DNA of 64,000 nucleotides from DASXAI01 sp963798445 (GCA_963798445.1 CAWCTH010000008.1:248001-312000), one strand, 5' to 3'. Counted from the stretch's first letter, positions 53,052 to 61,846 are shown. Numbers and translations: made by a program. The notes: generated by a model not told the origin, from the letters alone.

Positions 53052-55016
53052 ATGGCCGAGCCGACGTCCGCTGCGATCGAGGACTACTTCGTCGAGGAGC
53101 GCAAGTTCCCGCCGCCGTCCGATTTTGTGGCCAACGCCCTCGTCACCGGTACAGCGATGTACGACGAGGCCAACGACGACTTCGAGGCGTTCTGGGCCCG
53201 CCAGGCGTCGGACCTCGTGAGCTGGTCGAAGGACTGGCACACGGTCTGCGAGTGGGAGCTGCCGTTCGCCAAGTGGTTCCTGGGCGGCGAGCTGAACGTC
53301 TCCTACAACTGCCTGGACCGCCACGTCGAGGCCGGCAAGGGCGACAAGGTGGCCTTCCATTGGGAGGGCGAGCCGGGCGACACCCGCACCCTCACCTACG
53401 CCGACCTGCTCGCCGAGGTGCAGCGCTTCGCCAATGCCCTCAAGGCCCTCGGCGTGACCAAGGGCGACCGGGTGAACATCTACCTGCCGATGATCCCCGA
53501 GCTGCCGATCGCCCTGCTGGCCTGTGCCCGCATCGGGGCCCCGCACTCCGTCGTGTTCGGCGGGTTCTCGCCCGATGCCCTCGCCGACCGCATCAACGAC
53601 GCCGAGGCCAAGGTGCTCATCACCGCCGACGGCGGGTGGCGGCGGGGGACGGCGGTGCCGCTGAAGGCCAACGCCGACATCGCCGTGGCGGCGTCGCCCA
53701 CCATCGAGCACGTGGTCGTGGTGCAACGCACGCAGACCGAGGCCCACATGGAAGAGGGTCGCGACGTCTGGTACCACGACATCGTGGCGGCCGCCGACCC
53801 GGTCTGCCCGCCCGAGCCCGTGGACAGCGAGCACCTGCTCTACCTGCTGTACACCTCCGGCACCACGGCCAAGCCCAAGGGCATCATGCACTCCACCGGT
53901 GGCTACCTCACGCAAGTGGCGTTCACCCACAAGTACGTGTTCGACCTCCACCCCGACACCGACGTGTACTGGTGCGCCGCCGATGTCGGCTGGGTCACCG
54001 GCCACAGCTACATCGTCTACGGCCCCCTCGCCAATGGGGCCACCAGCGTGATGTACGAGGGCACGCCCGATCACCCCGGCAAGGACCGGTGGTGGGAGAT
54101 CATCGAGAAGTACGGCGTCACCATCCTGTACACCGCCCCGACCGCCATCCGCACGTTCATGAAGTGGGGTACTGGCGAGCCGGGTGGCCACGACCTGTCC
54201 TCCCTGCGCCTCCTGGGGTCGGTGGGTGAGCCCATCAACCCGGAAGCGTGGATGTGGTACTGGCAGCACATCGGCGGCGGCCGCTGCCCCATCGTGGACA
54301 CCTGGTGGCAGACCGAGACCGGCGCCATCATGATCAGCGCCTTGCCGGGCGTCACCACGCTCACGCCGGGTTCGGCCACGTTCCCACTTCCGGGCATCGG
54401 GGCCGAACTGGTCGACGACGCCGGCAGCCCGGTCGAGCGGGGCGGCGGCTACCTCACCCTGACCCGGCCGTGGCCGTCGATGCTGCGCGGCATCTACGGC
54501 GACCCGGAGCGCTACAAGGAGACCTACTGGGGCCGCTTCGAGGGCCGCTACTTCGCCGGGGACGGCGCCAAGGTCGACGACGAGGGCTACTTCTGGCTGC
54601 TGGGCCGGGTCGACGACGTCATGAACGTGTCCGGCCATCGCATCTCCACCACCGAGGTCGAGTCGGCCCTCGTGGACAACGACACCGTGGCCGAGGCCGC
54701 CGTGGTGGGGGCCAAGGACGACACGACGGGTCAGGCCATCATCGCGTTCGTCACCCTCAAGGGCGGCATCGACGCCGACGCCGCCCACGGCGAGATGTTG
54801 CGCAAGCACGTGGCCACCAAGCTGGGTGCCATCGCCCGCCCGAAGACCATCGTCTTCACCCCCGACCTGCCCAAGACCCGCAGCGGCAAGATCATGCGCC
54901 GGCTCCTGCGCGACGTGGCCGAGGGCCGCGTCCTGGGCGACACCACGACGCTCGCCGATGCCAACGTGGTGGACGAGATCCGCACGCGCGCCGCGGTTGC
55001 GCCCCAGGAGGACTAG
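53052..55016 (+). CDS. acs: Acetyl-CoA synthetase
   Basis: The AMP-forming ligase activates acetate to acetyl-CoA. The 654-residue protein has the adenylate-forming signature YTSGTTAKPKGIMHSTGG, the WWQTETGAIMIS motif, DVMNVSGHRISTTEVESAL at the domain hinge and the catalytic Lys613 in TRSGKIMRRL, a residue whose acetylation switches the enzyme off in many bacteria. Length is normal. The start is ATG 53052. The TAG stop lies just after an AGGAGG that seems to serve the next gene. Confidence 0.96.
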   Translation: MAEPTSAAIEDYFVEERKFPPPSDFVANALVTGTAMYDEANDDFEAFWARQASDLVSWSKDWHTVCEWELPFAKWFLGGELNVSYNCLDRHVEAGKGDKVAFHWEGEPGDTRTLTYADLLAEVQRFANALKALGVTKGDRVNIYLPMIPELPIALLACARIGAPHSVVFGGFSPDALADRINDAEAKVLITADGGWRRGTAVPLKANADIAVAASPTIEHVVVVQRTQTEAHMEEGRDVWYHDIVAAADPVCPPEPVDSEHLLYLLYTSGTTAKPKGIMHSTGGYLTQVAFTHKYVFDLHPDTDVYWCAADVGWVTGHSYIVYGPLANGATSVMYEGTPDHPGKDRWWEIIEKYGVTILYTAPTAIRTFMKWGTGEPGGHDLSSLRLLGSVGEPINPEAWMWYWQHIGGGRCPIVDTWWQTETGAIMISALPGVTTLTPGSATFPLPGIGAELVDDAGSPVERGGGYLTLTRPWPSMLRGIYGDPERYKETYWGRFEGRYFAGDGAKVDDEGYFWLLGRVDDVMNVSGHRISTTEVESALVDNDTVAEAAVVGAKDDTTGQAIIAFVTLKGGIDADAAHGEMLRKHVATKLGAIARPKTIVFTPDLPKTRSGKIMRRLLRDVAEGRVLGDTTTLADANVVDEIRTRAAVAPQED

Positions 55017-55517
55017 CTGAGCGAGCCCCCCGACAACTGGACGTGGCGCACCGGGCCGCCCGCGCCGAGGGGCGCGCCGACCGCGGTCTTCGACCTCGAC
55101 GGCGTGCTCTCCGACGCCGCTGGGCGTCAGCACCTCCTCGACGGATCGAGCGGGCCGAAGGACTGGCGCGCCTTCTTCGCCGCCAGCGCCCACGACCCCC
55201 TCATCGAGGACGTGCACTGCCTGCTGTCGCTGCTCGACCCGTCACTGACGATCGTGCTGCTCACCGCCCGGCCGACCACCGTGCAGGAGCAGACGCTGGC
55301 CTGGCTGGAGCGCTACGAGGTGCGGTGGGACCTGCTGATCATGCGGCCCGAGCGGCAGTACCAGCCGGCGGTCACGTTCAAGGCGGCGATGGTGGAGGCG
55401 CTGCGCGCCGCCGGGCTGGACCTGCGGATCGCCTTCGAGGACGATCGCCGCAACGTGGCCATGTTCCGCGCCGCCGGCGTGCCCTGCGTCTACATCCACT
55501 CCGGCTACTACGAGTAG
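55017..55517 (+). CDS. HAD-like phosphatase with apparent CTG start
   Basis: The 166-residue frame encodes VFDLDGVLSDAAGRQ (HAD motif I, about residues 25-39), LLTARPTTVQEQ (motif II region), LLIMRPERQYQ and FEDDRRNVAMF (motif IV), as in the small phosphatases related to the polynucleotide-kinase phosphatase domain. The first GTG (55104) lies inside the catalytic motif, so the gene must start upstream. The frame is bounded by the acs stop at 55014-55016, and the only near-cognate codon near the N-terminus is CTG 55017, five nt after a perfect AGGAGG. This is the best-supported non-AUG/GUG/UUG start in the window. Confidence 0.8.
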   Translation: MSEPPDNWTWRTGPPAPRGAPTAVFDLDGVLSDAAGRQHLLDGSSGPKDWRAFFAASAHDPLIEDVHCLLSLLDPSLTIVLLTARPTTVQEQTLAWLERYEVRWDLLIMRPERQYQPAVTFKAAMVEALRAAGLDLRIAFEDDRRNVAMFRAAGVPCVYIHSGYYE

Positions 55518-55584
55518 GCGCCGCGTGGGCGCTCGGCGGCCGCCCGGGCGCCGAGACGCCGCCCGGCAGGCCGAGGTCTCCCGG

Positions 55585-55629
55585 CTGTGTGACGTCGATC
55601 CCGAATTCGTCTCGATCGACGTCACACAG
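55585..55629. terminator. 45-nt palindrome, copy 2; probable bidirectional terminator
   Basis: Arms CTGTGTGACGTCGATC (55585-55600) and GATCGACGTCACACAG (55614-55629) are perfect 16-bp inverted repeats around a 13-nt loop. It lies between the convergent ends of the HAD phosphatase (55517) and yajQ (55675), the right place for a shared terminator, although there is no T-run. It belongs to the same repeat type as 41018-41062. Confidence 0.55.
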
Positions 55630-55674
55630 GCGCCCGTTGGCCGGCGGCGTGCCCACCAGCCCGACGACGGCGGT

Positions 55675-56163
55675 TCAGTCGCGGAAGTTGTTGAACTGGA
55701 GGGCGATGCCGAAGTCGGCTTCCTTCAGCTTCGCGATGACGTCCTGGAGGTCGTCGCGCTTCTTGCCGCTCACCCGCAGTTGATCGCCCTGCGTCTGGCT
55801 CTGGATGCCCTTCAGGCCCAGCTTCTTGATGAAGACGTTCAGCTCTCTCGCCTTGTCGGAGGAGATGCCGACCGTGAGCGTCGCCACCTGGCGCACCGTG
55901 GCGCCCGCCGCTTCCTCGATCTTGCCGAACTCCAGACCCTTCAGCGACACGCCCCGCTTCACGAGGCGCTCCTCGAGCACCTGGCGCACCGCCCGCAGGC
56001 GATCCTCCGAGGCCGACCGCAGGGTGATCGTGAGGTCGGCTTGCTCGATGCTGGAGCCGGTCCCTTTGAAGTCGTAGCGGGTGTTCAGCTCACGCTGCGC
56101 CTGGTCGATGGCGTTGCGGACTTCCTGGTGGTCCACTTCGGACACGACGTCGAACGACGGCAT
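55675..56163 (-). CDS. yajQ: YajQ-family nucleotide-binding protein
   Basis: A 162-residue protein of the YajQ family, some members of which bind c-di-GMP or other nucleotides. It has the N-terminal MPSFDVVSEVDHQEVRNAID, the basic NTRYDFKGT segment, a central KKLGLKGIQSQTQGDQLRVS and the C-terminal LQFNNFRD that ends nearly all members. Length is standard. It is transcribed alone, away from tRNA-Tyr. The nearby GGDEF gene makes a c-di-GMP link tempting but unproven. Confidence 0.96.
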   Translation of the reverse strand: MPSFDVVSEVDHQEVRNAIDQAQRELNTRYDFKGTGSSIEQADLTITLRSASEDRLRAVRQVLEERLVKRGVSLKGLEFGKIEEAAGATVRQVATLTVGISSDKARELNVFIKKLGLKGIQSQTQGDQLRVSGKKRDDLQDVIAKLKEADFGIALQFNNFRD

Positions 56164-56202
56164 GGTCGCGACGCTACCCGGCCGCTACTATCTACGGGCT
56201 TT

Positions 56203-56284
<82 letters not shown>

Positions 56285-56371
56285 CAACACGTACCACCTG
56301 CGCCGTCGCAGGTGGAATCGCGCCCGTAGGCTGTTCGAGGAGCGCTGGGTTCGAGGTCGGTCTCCGGAGAG

Positions 56372-57284
56372 GTGGTGGGCACCATGGGTTCCCGCTCGTC
56401 CGCCCAGGACAAGACCGTCGTTGTGGCCCGTGTCTCGGACGCAAGCTCGGACAACCGACTGGTGGCGGAGGCGGAGACCGGCTCCGTGGTGGTCGATACG
56501 TTGCGCGCCTTGTTGCGCATCCGCTCGGCCCAGGGCGCGGCGAAGTTGCTCCAGCACGCCGTGCTCGACCTCGGAGGCACGGTGACGCCCGCCGACGAGG
56601 CCGGTCCCGATGCGTTGCCCATCGACATCTCGGTTGGCGAGGGCGCTCCGCTGCTCGCCGCCGCCGAGCCCTTCAGCCTGGCACGGCTCCAGCTCGAGCG
56701 TGTGCTACCCAGACTGGTCGAGGATGCCCGCCAGGCCGTGGATCTTCTGCGCCGCACCGAACGCCTCGAGGAGGACTCCAAACGCGACGCGCTCGACGGG
56801 ACTGGCCAACCGGCGGGTCCTCGATCGGGTCCTGCCTCGGGCCGAGGACGCCGCCGTCATCATGGTCGATCTCGATCATTTCAAGCGGCTCAACGACACC
56901 TACGGCCACGCCGCTGGTGACGCCGTACTCGTTGCCTTCGGGCGTCTGCTCGTCCGTGAGGTTAGGGCGGGCGACATCAGCTGCCGGATCGGGGGGGAAG
57001 AATTCGTCATCGTCGCCGCTCGAACGACGGTGCCCGACGCCCTCGCTCTGATTGGTCGTCTTCGCGCTGCCTGGTCCGCGGCTGCTCCGCAGCCGGTCAC
57101 GTTCTCGGCGGGTGTCGCCGCGGCGGGAACGTTGGGAGGCGCCCGCGCGCTCCTCGCCGCCGACGCTGCGCTCTATCGGGCCAAGGCGCTCGGCCGGGAC
57201 CGCACTGAGGTGGCGCCCGACCTGACGGATCCCGCGTACGTCGCAGCGCCGATCGACGCCCGGGACTCGGAGGAGACGCCATGA
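56372..57284 (+). CDS. GGDEF diguanylate cyclase, frameshifted
   Basis: Probable c-di-GMP synthase. An N-terminal helical domain of about 135 residues (no family recognised) leads to RDAL. The frame breaks at about 56795, where one extra G turns the expected ALTGLANRRVLDRVL into nonsense. The second frame carries VIMVDLDHFKRLNDTYGHAA, the catalytic GGEEF at about 203-207 and an RxxD inhibitory site (RAGD) five residues before it, so both activity and product inhibition look intact. The repaired length is about 300. The start is uncertain: GTG 56372, GTG 56375 or ATG 56384. It overlaps the next gene by 4 nt. Confidence 0.85.
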
Positions 57285-57622
57285 GCGCAAGCGATGAATT
57301 CGCCGTTTCGGCTTCGGCCACGGGTCCATTCGTGGCGTTCAGTGAGATCGGCGTGCCTGCGAGTGGAAGCGTCGCGCTCGTCCATGCTTTTGCCGACAGG
57401 CTCCGCGAGGTCGAAGGGTGGCCGGGGTTCGATCATCTGGAGGTATGGCAAGACGAGCGCGATGCGACTCGGTTCGTCATGGTGTCGTGGTGGGAGAGCC
57501 ATGACTGCTTTTCGGCGTACATGCGCTCCGTCAGCCACCGCCGATCCCACGATCGCATCCCGGATGGTCCTGACCGACCGCGTGCGGCCAGCTTCGCTCG
57601 CTTTCGGGTGGTCGCCCGATGA
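57281..57622 (+). CDS. ABM-fold (antibiotic biosynthesis monooxygenase-like) small protein
   Basis: A 113-residue protein whose pattern FVAFSEIGV, then GFDHLEVWQDERDATRFVMV and SWWESHDCFSAYMRS fits the dimeric ferredoxin-like ABM fold, which includes heme-degrading and quinol monooxygenases. No cofactor site can be assigned. ATG 57281 overlaps the GGDEF stop and the stop overlaps the B12-binding gene (both ATGA), so three proteins are made from one coupled message. Its role in a cyclase/B12 operon is unknown; it could be an enzyme or a ligand-binding partner. Confidence 0.78.
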   Translation: MSASDEFAVSASATGPFVAFSEIGVPASGSVALVHAFADRLREVEGWPGFDHLEVWQDERDATRFVMVSWWESHDCFSAYMRSVSHRRSHDRIPDGPDRPRAASFARFRVVAR

Positions 57623-58629
57623 CCGCGGCTCTGGACCCCACGTCAGAGCGACTTCTCGAGCTTGCCGCCACCGGTCGTCCCCGGCCTGCCATCGAGTACG
57701 CGCTCGAGTTGACGGCTGGGGGGATGTCGCCGGCAGGTCTCATCATCGATGTTCTGGCCCCGATCCAGCAGCACGTCGGGACGCTGTGGCAGACGCACCG
57801 CTGGAGCGTCGCCCAGGAGCACGCAGCGACGTCCGTCGTTGACGGTGTGCTCGGCGCACTGGCGCTACGCGTGCCGACGTCAACGGCGACGAGAGGGTCA
57901 GTGCTCGTCGCGTGCGTCGAAGGCGAGTACCACTCGGTGCCGGCGCGGATGGGCGTCGAGCGACTGCGGCTCGACGGCTGGGACGTCACGTTCCTCGGCG
58001 CAAGTCTCCCCGCGGAGGATCTCCAGAGCTTCGCCGCACGCACGGAACCCCATGTCGTCGTGCTCAGCTGCACGGTGCCACTGTTCCTCCCAGGGGCAGC
58101 CCGTGGTATCGCCGCCGTGGCCGATCTTGGCCTCTCTGTCGTGGCCGCCGGCGCCGGCTTTGGTGAAACGTCCGCCCGCGCCGATCGGCTGGGTGCCTCG
58201 GGCTGGATCGGCCCAGCCTCCAACCCGACCACGGTGCTCGAGGGACCGCTGCGACCGGCACGTCTAGTCGGCCCGAGTGCCGTGACGATGCAACTCGAGC
58301 TCCAGAACGAGGACCTCGTTGCCGCCTGCATCACGGAGATGTTCGTACGGGTCCCCGCGATGTCGTCCTACGATGCGCGGCAGCTCGCCCACACCAGAGC
58401 CGACGTGGGCTACATCGTGCGGTACCTCGGTGTGTCTCTGGACGTCGAGGATCCGGACCTCTTCGACGGTTTCATCACTTGGCTCGCTGAGGTCCTCAGC
58501 AGCCGGAACGTGCCACCAGTTGTGCTCGACACGTCGCTCGGCATCGTCGCCGACGTCATCGCTGGCGCCGGATTCTCCGGGCCCGCTGCGCTCTGTGCGT
58601 CGGCCAGAGAGCGATTGTTCCGGCGCTGA
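57619..58629 (+). CDS. B12-binding protein with photoreceptor-type Wx9EH motif
   Basis: A 336-residue protein. Residues about 5-85 are a helical B12-binding cap with Trp57, Glu67 and His68 spaced as Wx9EH (TLWQTHRWSVAQEHAAT), the pattern described for CarH/LitR cobalamin photoreceptors. About 93-205 form the Rossmann B12 domain with EGEYH (His105, a candidate lower ligand; the classical DxHxxG is relaxed to ExHxxP), VVLSCTVPL and GAGFG. A C-terminal helical domain (about 215-336) is not recognised; unlike CarH there is no MerR DNA-binding domain. It is translationally coupled to the ABM protein and cyclase. Confidence 0.85.
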   Translation: MTAALDPTSERLLELAATGRPRPAIEYALELTAGGMSPAGLIIDVLAPIQQHVGTLWQTHRWSVAQEHAATSVVDGVLGALALRVPTSTATRGSVLVACVEGEYHSVPARMGVERLRLDGWDVTFLGASLPAEDLQSFAARTEPHVVVLSCTVPLFLPGAARGIAAVADLGLSVVAAGAGFGETSARADRLGASGWIGPASNPTTVLEGPLRPARLVGPSAVTMQLELQNEDLVAACITEMFVRVPAMSSYDARQLAHTRADVGYIVRYLGVSLDVEDPDLFDGFITWLAEVLSSRNVPPVVLDTSLGIVADVIAGAGFSGPAALCASARERLFRR

Positions 58630-58693
58630 ACCGCTGCGATCCACTGGGTGGCGAGTCACGCTCGGGCCAGGCCGGACCCGCCTGCTGGAGCGG

Positions 58694-60739
58694 TTACGTG
58701 ATGTAGCCGACCACGTCGGCCACGACGTGGGTCGTGCCGCCGAACTGGTAGAGCGACAGCACCCCGCCCGGGCCGAGGCCCACCATCACGAGGTTGGCCA
58801 CGTTGTCTCCCGGTAGGAAGTTGAGCGTCGACGCCAAGGGTCGAGGCTCTCCCGCCGGCCACACGGTGAGGAAGCCGGCCTGGGTCGGCTCGGTGGCGGT
58901 GAGGTTGAGCACGGCGGCGGTGGCGCCGGCGGGCACACCGGCCCGACCGGTCACCTGGATGGCGCGTGACTCGTCCGACGCGAACGGCGCCGCGGTCGTG
59001 TCGAGGCCGGCACGGGAGTCCAGGAGACGCTGCGGGTCGATGGCGGTCACCGCCCCGCCGCCGGAGCGGAAGTAGCCGACGGCGTCGACGACGAGGTCAG
59101 TTCCGCCGAAGTCGGCGTAGTCGTACAGCGAGATGGCCCCGTTGGCGCCGAGCTTGGCCACCACGAGGTTGGGCTGCGTTCGCCCCGGCGAGGTGTTGAG
59201 GCTGGACGCCAGCGGCATGGGGGTGCCACTCGGCCAGACGGTCACGAACCCCGCACTGCCGGGGTCGACGGCGGTGACGTTGACCGCCACCGCGGACGCG
59301 TCGGCGGGCACGCCGCCGCGGCCGGCCACCGCGAGGTCGCGCTGATCACCCGATGCGAACCGCCCGCCGATGGCCCCGGTGCCGTCGCGGGTGTCGAGCA
59401 GGCGCGCCGGCGCCACGCTGACGAACCCGTCGCCGGTGCTCTCACCGGTATCGAACCAACCGACGACGTCGGCCACCACGTCCACGGTGCCGGCGAAGTT
59501 GTTCAGCCGCACCTTGCCCCCCGCCCCGACCCGGGCCAGGACGAGGTTCGCCACCACCTCGCCGGCGCGGAAATTGACGTTCGACGAGTTGGGGTACCCC
59601 GGTAGGAAGCTGGACTGATCGTCCCAGAGCTCGTCGAGGTTGCTGGGGTTGCGCACGCCGCGGGCCAGCTTCGGGTAGACGGTCAGGAAGCCGGCGTCCG
59701 TCGGGGTCACGGCGGTCACGTTGAGCAGCACGGCAGAGACACCGGTCGCCGGCACCCCGCCCCGTCCCACCACGCTGACCTCGTGGTTCGTGGCGTCCGC
59801 AGCGCGCACTCCAGCCGACAAGCTGGCGCTGCGGCCATCACCCGGCTGCACCGCGCCGGCGGGCCGGCCGGTGCCGTTGCGGGTATCGAGGATGCGCGCC
59901 GGCGTCAGCGGGTGCAACGTGCCGACCGTGGCCGGCGGCCCGCCGTGCTGGTACTGGCACGTGTCCAGGCCGAAGCAGGAGGCGTCGAGATCGATGGTGG
60001 GGGCATGGCCACCGCTGATGGTGAGGAAGCCCTGGACCGACGTGCCCGTCGTCTCGTCGGTCACGTAGGCGACGTACTGGCCCGGCCAGGCCCAGCCCAG
60101 GGTCCACTGGTTGCCCCGGCTGAACGACTCGACGAAGGAGCCGACCTCGATCGCCGTCGACGTCTGGTGCAGCCCGGTGATCTGGTAGGCGTTGATCTTG
60201 ATCTGCCCGTCGGTGACGGGCAACGACGATGCCACCGCGCCGAACGTCTGGGCCGCCGTTGCGTCATTCGAGGCCGGCAGCGGGATGCTGCCGACGTCGC
60301 GCTGCTCACCCGGTTGCAGGCCCCGGATCCAGAGGTGGGCGCCGCCGACCGGATCGGACCACGGATCGTTCGACTGCCAGTCGCCGTAGCGGTGGTGCGG
60401 GTACAGCTCGAGGTGGGCGGTGGTGGTGCCGGCGGGCAGCGTGAGGCCCGACAGCGGGAACTGGCCGGCGGCGTTCCACGCGATGGCCGACGTGTAGCCG
60501 CCGGGGCAGCCGGTGGTGTCGGCGGGGAGGCAGAGCTTGGCGTCGGTCGGGCCGAGGGCATCGAGGCCCATGTGGCCACCGAGCGCGTCGGGCGTCACCG
60601 GACCACTGAAGAGGAGCCGGGCCTCGTCGGCGTGAGCGACCTCCGGCGTGACGGCGGTGAGGCCGATCGCCACGGCGGCGGCCGCCAGCGCGGCGACCAC
60701 AAGGCGACGGCTTGCCGGTCGGCGACGCACGACCGGCAA
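58694..60739 (-). CDS. Secreted repeat protein of actinobacterial surface type
   Basis: A 681-residue exported protein of unknown function. A signal peptide (VVAALAAAAVAIGLTAV and a VAHADEA cleavage region) is followed by a beta-rich domain (about 40-280) with a few cysteines. Three tandem repeats of about 125 residues follow, each with ARxLDTRxGTG, VxGRGGVPA, AVxxNVTAVxPTxAGFxTVWP and ending VVADVVGWF or similar. Such repeats are very common in Acidimicrobiia-type genomes. The TTG at 60739 is used as start; GTG 60730 is also possible. No anchor is visible at the C-terminus. Confidence 0.8.
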   Translation of the reverse strand: MPVVRRRPASRRLVVAALAAAAVAIGLTAVTPEVAHADEARLLFSGPVTPDALGGHMGLDALGPTDAKLCLPADTTGCPGGYTSAIAWNAAGQFPLSGLTLPAGTTTAHLELYPHHRYGDWQSNDPWSDPVGGAHLWIRGLQPGEQRDVGSIPLPASNDATAAQTFGAVASSLPVTDGQIKINAYQITGLHQTSTAIEVGSFVESFSRGNQWTLGWAWPGQYVAYVTDETTGTSVQGFLTISGGHAPTIDLDASCFGLDTCQYQHGGPPATVGTLHPLTPARILDTRNGTGRPAGAVQPGDGRSASLSAGVRAADATNHEVSVVGRGGVPATGVSAVLLNVTAVTPTDAGFLTVYPKLARGVRNPSNLDELWDDQSSFLPGYPNSSNVNFRAGEVVANLVLARVGAGGKVRLNNFAGTVDVVADVVGWFDTGESTGDGFVSVAPARLLDTRDGTGAIGGRFASGDQRDLAVAGRGGVPADASAVAVNVTAVDPGSAGFVTVWPSGTPMPLASSLNTSPGRTQPNLVVAKLGANGAISLYDYADFGGTDLVVDAVGYFRSGGGAVTAIDPQRLLDSRAGLDTTAAPFASDESRAIQVTGRAGVPAGATAAVLNLTATEPTQAGFLTVWPAGEPRPLASTLNFLPGDNVANLVMVGLGPGGVLSLYQFGGTTHVVADVVGYIT

Positions 60740-60818
60740 CGCTAACGGTGGGGGATCGCCGTTTCAGGTCGGCGCGTACGACATGCTGTTACGCGACACC
60801 ATGCTCAAGGAGGACTAG

Positions 60819-61280
60819 GTGAACAAGCGGGACCTCGTGGGCGCCGTGGCGGCGCACACCGAAAGCGATCTCAAGACGGCCCAGAAGATCGTCGATGGCA
60901 CCATCGACGTCATCCTCGCCACGGTGGCCAAGGGAGAGGTCGTCACCCTGGCCGGGTTCGCCAAGTTCGAGCGGAAGAACCGCCCGGCTCGGCTGGCCCG
61001 CAACCCCCAGACCGGCGCCACCGTCAAGGTGGCGGCGAAGAAGGTGGCCAAGATCACGGCCCTCAAGGGCTTCAAGGACGTCGCCCTCGGCGCCGTGAAG
61101 CCGCCCAAGCTGGCGGCCGTCCCGACCACCAAGGCGGCGGCCAAGAAGGCGCCGGCCAAGGCGGCGGCCAAGAAGGCCGCACCGGCCCGCAAGGCGGCCA
61201 CGGCGGCCAAGAAGGCGCCGGCGGCCAAGAAGGCGCCCGCCGCCAAGAAGACCACGGCCAAGAAGGCCGCCGCCCGCTGA
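60819..61280 (+). CDS. hupB: HU-family nucleoid protein with Lys/Ala-rich tail
   Basis: A DNA-bending nucleoid protein of 153 residues. The first 90 are a standard HU fold: MNKRDLVGAVAAHT, LAGFAKFERKNRPARLARNP and the DNA-inserting arm around NPQTGATVKV. The last 45 or so are AAKK/APAKK repeats like those in mycobacterial HupB and eukaryotic H1, which is typical of Actinomycetota. GTG 60819 follows AAGGAGGA. The repeat tail makes the reading frame easy to misassemble but it is intact here. Confidence 0.95.
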   Translation: MNKRDLVGAVAAHTESDLKTAQKIVDGTIDVILATVAKGEVVTLAGFAKFERKNRPARLARNPQTGATVKVAAKKVAKITALKGFKDVALGAVKPPKLAAVPTTKAAAKKAPAKAAAKKAAPARKAATAAKKAPAAKKAPAAKKTTAKKAAAR

Positions 61281-61304
61281 CCGCCCGTCGGCGGTGAACG
61301 TCGC

Positions 61305-61356
61305 CGAACTGATGCGCGCTCGGGGTCGAGTCCGGCACCTTTCGCACATCAGTTCG
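61305..61356. terminator. Inverted repeat between convergent hupB and GNAT genes
   Basis: CGAACTGATGCGCG (61305-61318) and CGCACATCAGTTCG (61343-61356) are inverted repeats with 10 perfect pairs plus partial extension around a 24-nt loop. The right arm contains the GNAT stop codon (61349-61351). Position between converging genes suggests a bidirectional terminator; no T-tract is present. Confidence 0.45.
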
Positions 61357-61846
61357 ACGGCGCCACCATGTGCTGCATCACGGCGACGTCGAGCCACCGG
61401 TTGAACTTCCGGCCGACCTCCCGCTCCACGCCCACCAGCTCGAACCCGCACGCCGCGTGGAGCGCCCGTGAGGCGGTTCCGCTGGCCTCGATCCGGGCCA
61501 TGACGGCGTGGAAGCCGCTGGCCGCTGCCACCTGCACCACGTGGGACAGCAGCACGCGGCCGATGCCCTGGCCCTGGCGGTCGCGGCGGATGTAGACGGA
61601 GTCCTCGACGGTGGTCCGGTACGCCGCCCGCTCCTTGTAGGGCGACAGGGAGGCGAACCCCACCACCTCGGCACCCTCGACGGCGACGATGGCGGCGAAG
61701 GCGCCCGAGCGGGCCGCCAGCCACGCCCGCTGGTCCTCCAGGCTGCGAGGCACCAGGTCGAACGTGGCGGTCGAGGTCTCGACCTCGAGGTTGTAGATGT
61801 CCCGGATGGCAGCGGCGTCGTCGGGGACGGCGGGGCGCAGCAGCAT
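61349..61846 (-). CDS. GNAT-family N-acetyltransferase (phosphinothricin acetyltransferase-like)
   Basis: A 165-residue acetyltransferase. MLLRPAVPDDAAAIRDIYN opens the fold, followed by EVVGFASLSPYKERAAYRTT, the acetyl-CoA loop RDRQGQGIGRVLL and VMARIEASGTASRALHAACG. The RxAYxxTVEDSVYIRxDxxGxGIG layout is that of the Pat/Bar and methionine-sulfoximine acetyltransferase group; the true substrate is unknown. ATG 61846 is chosen since the upstream in-frame extension crosses the tRNA-Thr region. Confidence 0.9.
   Translation of the reverse strand: MLLRPAVPDDAAAIRDIYNLEVETSTATFDLVPRSLEDQRAWLAARSGAFAAIVAVEGAEVVGFASLSPYKERAAYRTTVEDSVYIRRDRQGQGIGRVLLSHVVQVAAASGFHAVMARIEASGTASRALHAACGFELVGVEREVGRKFNRWLDVAVMQHMVAPSN

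Noticed and set aside
51871..55019. UAG readthrough or recoding at the nuoN2 and acs stops, since the start-less frames follow in frame
   Set aside because: TAG ends many other genes here (hemD, nuoK, tuf, rpmG) with no coding sequence after it, and the acs case has a perfect ribosome site for its own start. Kept only as an alternative.
52236..55217. A 993-residue open frame on the minus strand across midA and acs
   Set aside because: It is antisense to acs, a clear gene; its translation is rich in Arg, Gly, Val and His without motifs, as expected for shadow frames in high-GC DNA.
58630..58693. A terminator or small RNA between the B12 operon and the secreted repeat protein
   Set aside because: No clear hairpin or promoter could be found in these 64 nt.
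61140..61280. AAGGCGGCC-type tandem repeats as a possible satellite or CRISPR
   Set aside because: They are codons of the Lys/Ala tail of HU, in frame and irregular.
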